Assembly: GCA_964638155.1 (NCBI GenBank)
Contig: CAZWYI010000005.1
Coordinates: forward strand, 30,625-94,624
Direction: 5' to 3'
Origin: CAYZTD01 sp964638155
GTDB taxonomy: Archaea > Thermoplasmatota > E2 > DHVEG-1
DNA: 64,000 nt
The position numbers and the translations under genes are program-made. This document shows positions 52,501 to 61,625 of this stretch, piece after piece (position 1 is the stretch's first letter; each line of letters begins with the position of its first letter). A model generated the notes under the pieces. That model saw nothing but the letters and a program-made list of their open reading frames with translations. It had not been told where the DNA came from and did no database searches.

Positions 52501-54563
52501 CCACTAATATAAAGAGGAGTACCATAAGTCACAGGGCTACTTAGCATACCAGGTAAAAGATCAAAGCCACTACTAAAGCTTTTAATCCAAAGGCTCATAA
52601 GATTTTTATAATAATGATTCCAAAGAGCATCCTCAGCAGATTCAGTAAAACCATACATACTTTTATAAGTACCCCAATCTTTTTCTTCCATACCCCAGTT
52701 ATCATCACCAGCTAAAAGAACATACTTCAATCTTCTACCATCAGAATCAGAACCAGTACCCCAATGATAATAAGCATCCCTAATAAAACTCCTAACCATA
52801 AACGCTTTCACAGGGTCACCATTATCAGGCCAAAAAGGTTTTGAAAACGGATAATTCTTATAAATATCATTAACTGTAACCACTTTAACTTTAAGACCCT
52901 GATATTTCTCATGTGCCTTGACAAGATCATTAATAGTATATTTTGGACGAGGATAATGAGAATAGGAATAATCTGTTTTTCTTAAAAGAGCCTTTGTAGT
53001 AATAATTAACATATCATAACTTTCATTAGCATCAACATCAGTAAGCCAATACCTCAAATTAAAACTATTAGGATAAACCATAGAAGTAGGACATTCCCCA
53101 GCTTGTCTAGCTTCTCTATCTATTCTAGAACCAGCACCAGGGTTCATAGAATAAGGATCATTGGATTTAATAAAAAAAGGAATATTATGATAATCAGGGC
53201 AAGCAGGATAACCAAAAGTATCATCCTCTCTACCATATCTTGTAACTTTACCAGAAGGATCAAAAGTTATAGTAACAGTTTTTTTATCATCTGGACCCAT
53301 AGAAACACCACTCTTAGGTGTAACATTAAAACAAGTAGAACCAAAAATACCATCATACTCTCCTTCAAAATAACCAATCCAATACGCATAAAAATCATCC
53401 ATAGGGGTAAGAATATTCCACAGAGATCTAAAAAAATGAAGATCATCACAAACCTCCCATTCAAGCATGCCCGGGACCTTATTCCAAATCTCGAAACTAA
53501 TTTTATACTTACCATCCTCACGACGTATTTCACCTAAATCCTCTGATTTAGGACTAAACTCAAGCTGAGGATGAACCTTAGCAATTAACCTAAAACTACC
53601 GACACCACCATTATTAACACCATTAGATTTAATCTTTATATTACACTCATACCCCCCAGTTCCCATGTCAATCGGCCCCCTAGAGGGATAATATTTATTC
53701 TCTTCATGCCATGCAAATGAGTTCTCTGTAGTCCACATATTCAAAGAAGAAGTATCCACTGTAACAGAGATTTTATCACGTTCACCACTAGAACTACCAG
53801 AAACAGGACTAACAGATTCAACCCAATCCGAGCGGAAAGGATAAGTAAGTCTAACTAATTTATCACCAGAACCATCTGGTTTTGGTACTGCCCTATATGA
53901 TATATAACTACATGACTTAGATAGATCATAATCAAGAGTTCCAAAACCACTATTCCAAATATAAAAATCAACAGTCTCCTTTTGACCAAGACCCATATGA
54001 AGAGTAACACTTCTATCACCATCTTCATTACCACAAGATAAAACCGCGCCCTGCATCCATTTAACCTTTAAAATATTACCATTACTAATATCAGCGCTAG
54101 ATCCACAATCAATTTCCAAATCACAGCTAAAAGCACCCCAAGGCATACCCTCTGTATCAACTGTAACAGACACAGTTATCTTATCAAAATTTTCCCATTT
54201 TTCAGAAGATTTATTCCACACAGGAGCCTCAGAAACACCACTAACCGGATTCACCGAGATATAAGGCTTAAAAAAATCAGGAACAATAATACTCCAACGT
54301 AAATCATCAACAATAACAGTTTTTCCATCGGAAACTACTTTTTTATCATTCCAAATATCAAAAGTAAAAGATTTAACCTCACCCTCACTAAGACTACCTA
54401 ATTTAATACCAGAATCCTGATAGGTAAAAGCAAGAACAGGTGAGAAAAGATGTATATCTTCAAAACCAGAGATAATATTAACAGGAATTGTACTAAAACA
54501 TGATATAAGAAACAAAGAAAGTACAACAACCGAAACAATTTTTCTAAATCTAAACATAACCAA
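49584..54563 (-). CDS. Large secreted C25 peptidase with BACON-like, PKD and Ig-like domains
   Basis: A 1659-residue secreted peptidase. After the signal peptide come three or four BACON-like repeats (residues 30-480; SVNPVSGVS, VSPVSGSSSG, VTPKSGVSM). The C25 domain spans about 517-1228, with His1088 in NHIGHATRP and Cys1138 in STGCYGGQF. A PKD domain (1236-1325), two Ig-like repeats (1326-1538) and a C-terminal module (1545-1659, SPVDGGFYLLNKLRF) follow. That module and the second Ig repeat are near copies of the upstream gene's end. It starts at TTG (or the ATG two codons on) 8 bases after the upstream stop. Codons favour T- and G-ending forms unlike most of the window. Confidence 0.83.
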   Translation of the reverse strand: MVMFRFRKIVSVVVLSLFLISCFSTIPVNIISGFEDIHLFSPVLAFTYQDSGIKLGSLSEGEVKSFTFDIWNDKKVVSDGKTVIVDDLRWSIIVPDFFKPYISVNPVSGVSEAPVWNKSSEKWENFDKITVSVTVDTEGMPWGAFSCDLEIDCGSSADISNGNILKVKWMQGAVLSCGNEDGDRSVTLHMGLGQKETVDFYIWNSGFGTLDYDLSKSCSYISYRAVPKPDGSGDKLVRLTYPFRSDWVESVSPVSGSSSGERDKISVTVDTSSLNMWTTENSFAWHEENKYYPSRGPIDMGTGGYECNIKIKSNGVNNGGVGSFRLIAKVHPQLEFSPKSEDLGEIRREDGKYKISFEIWNKVPGMLEWEVCDDLHFFRSLWNILTPMDDFYAYWIGYFEGEYDGIFGSTCFNVTPKSGVSMGPDDKKTVTITFDPSGKVTRYGREDDTFGYPACPDYHNIPFFIKSNDPYSMNPGAGSRIDREARQAGECPTSMVYPNSFNLRYWLTDVDANESYDMLIITTKALLRKTDYSYSHYPRPKYTINDLVKAHEKYQGLKVKVVTVNDIYKNYPFSKPFWPDNGDPVKAFMVRSFIRDAYYHWGTGSDSDGRRLKYVLLAGDDNWGMEEKDWGTYKSMYGFTESAEDALWNHYYKNLMSLWIKSFSSGFDLLPGMLSSPVTYGTPLYISGTTEVPTFQIGSDLFPSESSSDSDSSSSGWTSLMVPFSDLGVESGEPVDVKISTLYPYNEEDWPEFYDDMPAADKNPRNLYVSGVSAYDESALGYDGDGNIGVDDSAMPCDSVSLGGVSGSYSESEIAHGASGWNLSTFSYQGGSCRSVNYRDQGSGGSVELSSDNSRVVGVRVSFYNSPRSGFDTFMVSVNGQEVGRFKDGTSAPPLNREATIASDWFYGCIDEKYSDPFGLDVYGVNLDPKLCVGRAPVNSPGELSDFVIKTVSYLDDSVSDDYLNVLSASEHMGLLYNYPNVLHMKKFGGGLETFSYPWLKLAVDGAGVGVHWFWDSDDRENNRDLSPDGIISDYETVGIPSSKFDIVEFHDSYPDIGGYRAARLNWQYEDVVGLINSGVGIINHIGHATRPVSGHDGWTPWYNPRDPYRLLRFPNGGYYINCLKNTDTYPFIFSTGCYGGQFDNPSARQIGELLVVDRNGAVGGVFNSMMMPEDIEESVKFDRLFWNAVFGKDNFIVGDAFNTMKKDAGFVSKELFYGLNLFGDPALEIKGARNEKPVAVIDSNYTEPLDVGESVSFSASGSYDPDGEIVSYNWSFGDDSFKSGVDVSHVFSDVGVFVVNLTVTDDRGGRGYCEYTVCVVNMSNVAPVISMPSPVNGSTDISVDIGMLSVNIVDSEGDSFDWSIKTVPDIGGSSGTAEYGGFKTCSIDSPLEYDTSYKWVVSACDSGSGREIRCVFVFNTEKNVNDGDDDDNEDDGVNSQPLVSLVNLENNSRDVSVDLSEIRFLIEDPDGDSFSWNIETVPDIGSNSDNGDVNGTKSCSVDDLDFNTTYSVFVNATDVGSGNTTSCVFSFTTESNSSDDEGDAVDVSVDIVSPVDGGFYLLNKLRFSFFKTVVIGGFDFVVNVSGSNISSVRNIGFYVGGDLVDNVSFNKSISEYVCVLDGFYFGHVALLARVFDSENEVVAVDSLEDVFIVNFGSL

Positions 54564-54571
54564 ATTTTCCC

Positions 54572-57500
54572 CTAAACATCATCCATAACTCCAAAAATCA
54601 AAACAAATAAATCCTTCTCATCACAAGCAATCTCTTTTCCTTCAAAATCTAACAGAACCACTCTAACATTACAAAAACCAAACCTACGGCCATCCAAAGA
54701 AAAAACATGCCTAGATAAAGAATCATTAAAAACAAAACTATCCAACAAAACATCATCCACAAAGAAACTAACATTATCCACAACAGAAACATCAGTGCCA
54801 CTTACATTTATTACAAAATCAACACCACCAATAACAACTGTTTTAAACAAAGTAAATTTAAGCTTGTTGAAAAGATAGAGACCTCCGTCAACAGGGCTAA
54901 CTATATCCACATTAACATCAACACCATCATCCTCATCATCTTCATCATCAGAACCATTAGTTTCTGTATTAAAAACAAAAACACAATTTGTGGTATTACC
55001 ACTACCCATATCAGATGCATTCACAAAAACACTATAAGTTGTATTAAAATCAAGATCAGAAACAGCACAAACCTTTGTACCATTCACATCACCGTTATCG
55101 CTATTGCTACCAATATCAGGAACAGTACTAACACTCCAACTAAAACTATCACCATCAAGATCCTCAATCAAAAACCTAATCTCAGAAAGATCTACAGAAA
55201 CATCCCAAGAGTTATTTTCAAGATTAACCAAAGACACAAGAGGTGGAGAATTAACACCATCACCCTCATCATGATCATTATTAGAGTCATCTGAATCTTC
55301 ATCATCAGAACCCTCATCTAAAACAACATCTACCGGAACTATAAAATCATCCATAAGACCACGGTCATCAACCACAATCAACTCAACTAAATAAGTGCCA
55401 GGGCTATCCCAACTATAAAAAACAACTCTACCATAACCCATGGATTCCTTTTTATAACTATCCAAATTAATAGAGCCCCATCTATATTCTTCAATAAAAT
55501 TATCATCAAAACTAAGACTAGCGTCAAACTTTACAAGCTCACCTACAACAGGATCTTCAGGTGTAAAACTAAAATTAGCAACCGGGGCAGAGTTTTCACC
55601 AGTTGTAAAACTCCAAGTATCAGATTTATTCACAAATTCATCATCATCAGCTACAGCAAACCAACTATAACTACTCTCATAATCAAGACCATACCAAAAA
55701 ACAGAAGCACGACTGCCGCTCTCAACATTTTCTGCAACACCAATCAAACTATAATCAGATGCATCATAAAAATAAACATCCAAAATATCATCCTCAGGAT
55801 CACTAACATCCACACTCAAAACAGGGTTAACACCCACACCAACAGAACCATCCACTGGATTTGGATTACTAGGTTTATCAGGTTTAAAACCATACTTTAT
55901 CAAAAGATAAGGCGGGTTATCACTACTAGCAGAACCAAGAAACAACATATCACGATACAAATACTGACCAATCTGTCTTCTTTCATTTGGATCTATTCTA
56001 ATTGGACCAGTACTACTTGTTGAAGTTCCAGAATCTTCAGAAGCTAAACTACTTGAATCTGCACTAAGCCCTAAGTTTGCATCGATATCACCAGAATCGG
56101 CCAAATTATCAATAGTATAAAAATCATCACTATAATATTCATATGATGTATCCTCTTTGGTTCTAAGAGAGAACTGAACACATTTATTATCACTACCAGT
56201 GTTGCTAAGTGCATGATTTATCTGCTCACTGCCAAAACCATTGATGAATAAACGATTATACGAGCCTAAATTCAAAGTATTAAAACCTAGATCACCAAGA
56301 CCAGTAGAACCATAATTCTCATAATGAAAATCACTTCTCCTCATCTCATCATGAGGATAAAAATCAGAAGGATCATCCTCAGTCAACTTACCAGTATACA
56401 AAGACAAAGAACACAACTTGGTAAGCTCAGTACTACTACTAAGCTCAGGATCATGACGACCTAAATACTCAGGAAAATCAAGTGACTTTTCAGGGAAATC
56501 ATCAAATTGAGTACCAATAAAACTTCCATCTTCATTGTAAGATGTAGAAGTTTCTGAAATACCATAACCAGAAGGAGTAACTATTCTATCAGGAATCCCA
56601 TAACCAGTAACAAACTGAAACGGAGGAGTCCCATCAGCATAAATACCCATAGAAGCATGAGAAACCACAGCATCCTCAGGAACACAAGACAAATCAAAAT
56701 CCAAAAAACCTCGATAAAAACCAACATCTGTAGTCAAACCAACATATGATTGAAGTCGGCCATTAAAAAGTACTTGCTGGTATGGGGCCCCCTCAATAGG
56801 TTGGTCTGGTATAAATGGAGATGCTTCTCCGCCATTTACTCCACCTTCCCAATAATCGATTATAAGAGGATGCTTGTAAATACCCATATCAGCATAATAA
56901 CCAACAGGCATATAATCACTCAAATCTTCATAATAAATCTCAGTTGCATAAGGTAAACGACGTCGGACAGAATCATTCTTATAAGATATACCTGGTTCAT
57001 CAAAGCCAAATGATTCAGCACCAAAACCAGCAAAAATATTTCTACCAAAGACACCAACGCCACCAGTTCCTTCAACATACAGTAAATCAATAAAAGGGTT
57101 AAGCCTAGCAGGAACATGAGGTACAGACCAAAGATACAGGAAAGGGTCATAACTAGTATGTGTAGGATCCAGTCTCTCTTTAAGAGTATTAATAGACATA
57201 AACTTGTTAACTATAGCTATCTTTCCTGACATTGCGTCTTCATCATCATAAAATGGGACAAATCTGAGAAGGCCAGGATGTCCCAAATCATTATTAGGAA
57301 ATAAACCATAAGGAAGCCTCATTATATCATCTTTATCAATCGATTTTACACGAAAATCATCATTATGAAGAGATGTTATAAACCTACCATATTGATTATC
57401 ACTTGTTAAACTCCAAAAAGAACCAGCAGGCATAAAATGAGCGGCATACTTACGCAGCTCCAAATAATTCAAAACTTTCATATCTGGAGCATACTGCATC

Positions 57501-60500
57501 CATGTTGACCAATCACTGACACTACTAGACAACGAATCAGAACCACTAGCAAAAACAACTAAACCCACATCCACTTCAACAACAAAAACACCATCGCCAC
57601 CACTACTCACAACACTAACCTCACAACTATGACGACCATAACCCAGACCACCAGCATCAACCACAACCTCAACATCAACACTATCGCCACTAGAAACACT
57701 ACCAACCACAGGGGTAACACTCACCCAACCAGCATCACAAGAAACATCAAACTCAAGACTACCAACACCCACATTACCAACACCAAAAACAACACTATCA
57801 GAATAACTTATCTCACCACCAGGGACAAGACCAAAATCAAAACCATTAGAACTCAAACTCAAAACAGGACCAACATTAAAAACCAAAGAAAAAACACCAG
57901 ATCCACCATTACTACTCAAATTAACATCAAAACTATAACAACCATTATCAAGACCACCAGTATCCAAAACAACATTTACCGTCGTAACATCATCCAAACC
58001 ACTAGAAACACCAGACACCGGACTTACATCTATAAAACCATAACTAGAAACAACACTAAAATCAAGGACACCCAGACCACTATTACAAACATCAAAAACA
58101 GTATCTACAACATCACCACGTTCAAGATTACCCAAATCAACCTCAGTTGGGCTAATATCAAGAACACTACCCACAGAAAAAACCACAATAAAACGACCAC
58201 TACCACCATTACTCTCTATATCAACCACAGCTCTATAACTACCATTACTAAGACCACGTGTATCAACCATAACCTCAACCTCACAAGAAACACCATCACT
58301 AGAAACACCAATACCAGGATTTATACTAACAAAACTATCATCACAATCCACACTAAAACCAAGATCTGCAGAATCATCATTCCAAACATCAAAAACAGTA
58401 CTTACAACATCACCAGCCTCAAGACTACCAAGATCAGCAAAACCAGGGGTATAACGAAGACTTGGACCAGTATTCTTAATCCTAACACTAGGATCACCAA
58501 ACAAATTAAGACCATAAAAAACCCAGCGCATACACTGCTCATAAATACGATAAATATTATCCTCCTTAGAATCCTGATTAGCAGGACCTAATCTATTTTT
58601 ACCTTCACCAAAAATCGCATCAAAAAACTCACGATCATAACGCTGACTAGGTCCATCAGTACTACCATAACGACCGAAACCAAAACGAGCATTCATAACA
58701 GCAGCAAAAGCACCAAACTCAGACTTAACAGTAAAATACTCAGCTGCAGAATCATTTTTGTCGAAACCACCGGCGTTACAACCCTGAGAATAAAGAAAGA
58801 AAGGATTAGTATTATTAAGACCCAAAATATCCTTATTAAAAAGTTTCATCGCATAACCATAATTAGCATGACCCAGATGATTCACCAGATGCACACCACT
58901 ATTAAGCCTATCTATCAATGTATCAGATTTCCAAGACTCACCAAAACGCTCCTCATACTCCTTATCATACAAAGTATCAACCACAAAAGGATCACAAATA
59001 GCATCATCATGAGCATAATCCAGGCTAGGAATACCAAAAGTATGATAACCATGAGCATAACACTCATCCACCACCTGATTCTTCATCTCAGAACCATAAT
59101 TAGCATCACCAACAAAACCCAAGTATTCACCAACCATCAAAGCACGATTAAGATAAATACCATCAGCGTTTTCATAACCTAGAGTTTTTTTAACAAAATT
59201 ACAAAGCTCATCAACATTACCCACCGGTGCACGACCAACATAAACCTCACTCATTAGATCAACATCACCACCATTCGGGCCATCAATAGGCTCACCCCAA
59301 TAACTATCACCATCAAAATTAAAACTACCATCAAGACAACTATAATAAACATCAGAAGGAATATTATCAAAATAAGAAGTACCAGCCACAGAAGCATATA
59401 GTTTACGAGCAGGAACAATATCCATATCACCACCCAACAAAACATACTCCGTACCCCAATTACTATAAGCAAAACGAATAAAATTACGGATCATCTCAGG
59501 AACATCCACACCACTATACTCATTTTTTATATCTTCAACAGTCTTAACCATACAGCTAAAACCCTGAAGCTCCTTAGACTCAATAAGATCCTGGAAACTA
59601 TTTATTCCATCATAGTTTTTCAACTCCTCACTAGTAATAATAACATAATCATAAACCTCATCACCACCACTATCATCAAGACTACCTGAAGAAATACCAA
59701 GAGAACCCAAAACACCACTACCGTCATCATTAGTATTAGAACCAGACCCTGAACTACCATAAGTCAAAACTGTCTCAGGGTTATCAACAAAAACAGAGAT
59801 ATCACCACTATCCATACCATCACGATACAAAACACCGTCGCCGGTATTTTCCGAATTTTTATTTTCAGAGACAGTTACAGAAACCTCCAAAACAGGGTAA
59901 TAAAACAAACTACCATCACCCGGGTTATACCCAACAGGATAAATATTAGCAGATAAAATATTATAACCCCTCTTAGAATCTATTTTAAAATCAACAACTT
60001 CTCTAGTTTCAGACAAATCCATAGGATAAACACTAGAAGAACCATAAACACTACTATCCGGGCTGACAAAATCCAAAAGACTAGGATCAAAACCCTCTCT
60101 ATAATCAAAATCATCACCCGCTAAAACACCACCATCTTGACCAACAGCTGGTAAAACATCATCACCCGTAATATCAAAATCCGAACTATCAGGATCAGAA
60201 ACACCATCATCCAAACCACTATCAGGAATCAAACCATCCATATCAGAAACACCATCATCCAAAATAGCATAAAAATCCTGACCAGGCTCCACAACAAAAC
60301 CAGAACCCAAATCAACTCGATCAGAACTTGGAACTACAGAAACATCTTCAACACTACAACCCTCAGGTATAAGAATATTAACCGGTTTAACAGGAAACAA
60401 AGGCATACCCGGATCACCCATATTAGAACAACCATCAAGCTCAACACGAGAATAAACACTACCACCCAAATCAACACTCTTTATAGATGGTTTATCAAAA

Positions 60501-60664
60501 CTATAAGAAACACAAATCTCATCATCAACAACAGAACTAACACTAAGAACATTACTATCACTACTACCAACTGTAGAGATACCAGAAATCACAGAAAAAC
60601 CAGAGAACAACACCATAAAAAAAACACAGATACTAAAACACTTTGCAACATTTTTATTTAACAT
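54572..60664 (-). CDS. Giant secreted C25 peptidase with BACON repeats and shared C-terminal module
   Basis: A 2030-residue secreted peptidase. ATG 60664 after AAGGTGAT gives a clean signal peptide (KCFSICVFFMVLFSGFSVISG, split region 8-28); a TTG at 60700 is less likely. A propeptide (30-335) with acidic low-complexity Asp/Ser/Gly precedes the C25 domain (336-726), with His599 in NHLGHANYG and Cys629 in SQGCNAGG. Three BACON-like repeats (731-1035) follow, then a ~550-residue region of unknown type (1036-1588), fibronectin-like (1595-1688), PKD-like (1691-1781), an acidic linker, Ig-like (1808-1900) and the C-terminal module (1915-2030). It is the first gene of a two-gene operon with the next peptidase and shows the same odd codon use. 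Confidence 0.84.
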   Translation of the reverse strand: MLNKNVAKCFSICVFFMVLFSGFSVISGISTVGSSDSNVLSVSSVVDDEICVSYSFDKPSIKSVDLGGSVYSRVELDGCSNMGDPGMPLFPVKPVNILIPEGCSVEDVSVVPSSDRVDLGSGFVVEPGQDFYAILDDGVSDMDGLIPDSGLDDGVSDPDSSDFDITGDDVLPAVGQDGGVLAGDDFDYREGFDPSLLDFVSPDSSVYGSSSVYPMDLSETREVVDFKIDSKRGYNILSANIYPVGYNPGDGSLFYYPVLEVSVTVSENKNSENTGDGVLYRDGMDSGDISVFVDNPETVLTYGSSGSGSNTNDDGSGVLGSLGISSGSLDDSGGDEVYDYVIITSEELKNYDGINSFQDLIESKELQGFSCMVKTVEDIKNEYSGVDVPEMIRNFIRFAYSNWGTEYVLLGGDMDIVPARKLYASVAGTSYFDNIPSDVYYSCLDGSFNFDGDSYWGEPIDGPNGGDVDLMSEVYVGRAPVGNVDELCNFVKKTLGYENADGIYLNRALMVGEYLGFVGDANYGSEMKNQVVDECYAHGYHTFGIPSLDYAHDDAICDPFVVDTLYDKEYEERFGESWKSDTLIDRLNSGVHLVNHLGHANYGYAMKLFNKDILGLNNTNPFFLYSQGCNAGGFDKNDSAAEYFTVKSEFGAFAAVMNARFGFGRYGSTDGPSQRYDREFFDAIFGEGKNRLGPANQDSKEDNIYRIYEQCMRWVFYGLNLFGDPSVRIKNTGPSLRYTPGFADLGSLEAGDVVSTVFDVWNDDSADLGFSVDCDDSFVSINPGIGVSSDGVSCEVEVMVDTRGLSNGSYRAVVDIESNGGSGRFIVVFSVGSVLDISPTEVDLGNLERGDVVDTVFDVCNSGLGVLDFSVVSSYGFIDVSPVSGVSSGLDDVTTVNVVLDTGGLDNGCYSFDVNLSSNGGSGVFSLVFNVGPVLSLSSNGFDFGLVPGGEISYSDSVVFGVGNVGVGSLEFDVSCDAGWVSVTPVVGSVSSGDSVDVEVVVDAGGLGYGRHSCEVSVVSSGGDGVFVVEVDVGLVVFASGSDSLSSSVSDWSTWMQYAPDMKVLNYLELRKYAAHFMPAGSFWSLTSDNQYGRFITSLHNDDFRVKSIDKDDIMRLPYGLFPNNDLGHPGLLRFVPFYDDEDAMSGKIAIVNKFMSINTLKERLDPTHTSYDPFLYLWSVPHVPARLNPFIDLLYVEGTGGVGVFGRNIFAGFGAESFGFDEPGISYKNDSVRRRLPYATEIYYEDLSDYMPVGYYADMGIYKHPLIIDYWEGGVNGGEASPFIPDQPIEGAPYQQVLFNGRLQSYVGLTTDVGFYRGFLDFDLSCVPEDAVVSHASMGIYADGTPPFQFVTGYGIPDRIVTPSGYGISETSTSYNEDGSFIGTQFDDFPEKSLDFPEYLGRHDPELSSSTELTKLCSLSLYTGKLTEDDPSDFYPHDEMRRSDFHYENYGSTGLGDLGFNTLNLGSYNRLFINGFGSEQINHALSNTGSDNKCVQFSLRTKEDTSYEYYSDDFYTIDNLADSGDIDANLGLSADSSSLASEDSGTSTSSTGPIRIDPNERRQIGQYLYRDMLFLGSASSDNPPYLLIKYGFKPDKPSNPNPVDGSVGVGVNPVLSVDVSDPEDDILDVYFYDASDYSLIGVAENVESGSRASVFWYGLDYESSYSWFAVADDDEFVNKSDTWSFTTGENSAPVANFSFTPEDPVVGELVKFDASLSFDDNFIEEYRWGSINLDSYKKESMGYGRVVFYSWDSPGTYLVELIVVDDRGLMDDFIVPVDVVLDEGSDDEDSDDSNNDHDEGDGVNSPPLVSLVNLENNSWDVSVDLSEIRFLIEDLDGDSFSWSVSTVPDIGSNSDNGDVNGTKVCAVSDLDFNTTYSVFVNASDMGSGNTTNCVFVFNTETNGSDDEDDEDDGVDVNVDIVSPVDGGLYLFNKLKFTLFKTVVIGGVDFVINVSGTDVSVVDNVSFFVDDVLLDSFVFNDSLSRHVFSLDGRRFGFCNVRVVLLDFEGKEIACDEKDLFVLIFGVMDDV

Positions 60665-60740
60665 ATTCAATATCACCTTATTATTTTTATTTAAGCTCAA
60701 ACTATATACACTAAATTTATAATTTTAACTTTATAAAAGC

Positions 60741-60763
60741 TTTATTTGGAAATTTTCGAAGAA
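60741..60763 (-). promoter_or_regulatory. 23-base upstream element, copy 1
   Basis: A 23-base sequence (core TTTGGAAATTTTCGAAGAA on the plus strand) identical to 63937-63959. It lies just upstream of a TATA-like CTTTTATAAAG for the giant peptidase gene, about 80 bases before its ATG and just after the wHTH gene. This is the place where a regulator would touch or replace TFB/TBP contacts. Confidence 0.6.
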
Positions 60764-60781
60764 GAAAAATAAAATTAGAAC

Positions 60782-61300
60782 TTATTTCCAGAAGAAATCT
60801 TTCCACATATCTGAAAAGTTATCTATCCATGAATAAGGTTTATATCTAACTAAAATCTTTATTATATCGTCTTTATTTTTAACATAATATAAAAGAGAAT
60901 TATTAGGACAATCAAAAAAAATAATATCACTTTTAAGTAATTTCTTTAGATGATATGAAAGAGTCGAAGCAGAAATTTCAAGATGACTAAGAATTTCTTT
61001 ATGCATAGAACCGGGATTTTTTAGTAGAAATAAAACAATCTTTAAAGGAATTTCTTGGCGTAAAATAGATAAAAATTTCCGTTCTTCTTTACCGATCTTA
61101 CCCTTAACATAATATCTTTTATATCCTCCTTTTTTAATTGCAACAATAATATCATTACGTTCAAGATATAAAAGATGATAATCAGCAAGCTGACCCTCGA
61201 TATTTAAAACGCTAGCGATCTTACTTGCATGAAGACCAGGATTATTTGAAATTAAAGAAAAAATCTTTTGTCTTATCTTTAGTTCAAATAATTTATCCAT
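60782..61300 (-). CDS. Double winged-helix transcriptional regulator (ArsR/MarR-like)
   Basis: A 172-residue regulator with two winged-helix domains. The first has LHASKIASVLNIEGQLADYHLLYLE, the second SMHKEILSHLEISASTLSYHLKKLL. Tandem wHTH proteins of this type are common in archaea and often sit beside small membrane proteins, as here. It begins 5 bases after the stop of the membrane-protein gene. A shared 23-base element near two secreted-protein promoters is a candidate target. Confidence 0.82.
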   Translation of the reverse strand: MDKLFELKIRQKIFSLISNNPGLHASKIASVLNIEGQLADYHLLYLERNDIIVAIKKGGYKRYYVKGKIGKEERKFLSILRQEIPLKIVLFLLKNPGSMHKEILSHLEISASTLSYHLKKLLKSDIIFFDCPNNSLLYYVKNKDDIIKILVRYKPYSWIDNFSDMWKDFFWK

Positions 61301-61305
61301 GGTAT

Positions 61306-61572
61306 TTATCTCTTTAATGATGCTACATACAATAAAATAAGAATAAAAACATCTAATATCAAAAAGTCACTTAAGGAATTAAAAATAGTAAAATAATCAA
61401 AGAAAATGCTGATACTATAAATAAATCCTTTAATGAAAAAAACAACAAATACAAAGCTTAGAAAAAGCATCTTAAGATTTCTATATCTAAAATAACTTAA
61501 AAAAGACAACAAAAGAAATCCAAGTGACATAACTGTAACAAATGCCCCAACAAAAACATCAACAACTAACAT
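61306..61572 (-). CDS. Small three-helix membrane protein paired with the wHTH regulator
   Basis: An 88-residue, very hydrophobic protein with three membrane segments (LVVDVFVGAFVTVMSLGFLL; LFLSFVFVVFFIKGF; LDVFILILLYVASL). It resembles the DUF7521-like membrane partners of wHTH regulators in other archaea. I chose ATG 61572; GAGGAG lies 13 bases before it, and a TTG at 61593 without a binding site would add seven residues. It may hold the regulator at the membrane or sense envelope state; this is inference. Confidence 0.65.
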   Translation of the reverse strand: MLVVDVFVGAFVTVMSLGFLLLSFLSYFRYRNLKMLFLSFVFVVFFIKGFIYSISIFFDYFTIFNSLSDFLILDVFILILLYVASLKR

Positions 61573-61625
61573 AGATATATCTACTCTCCTCAAAAAAACA
61601 ATAATAAAAAAATGTAATATAATAC

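Noticed and set aside
57629..58591. A 320-codon plus-strand frame rich in Thr, Asn and Ile
   Set aside because: It lies wholly antisense to the giant C25 peptidase and has low-complexity composition caused by the strand skew; it has no ribosome binding site or recognisable domain.
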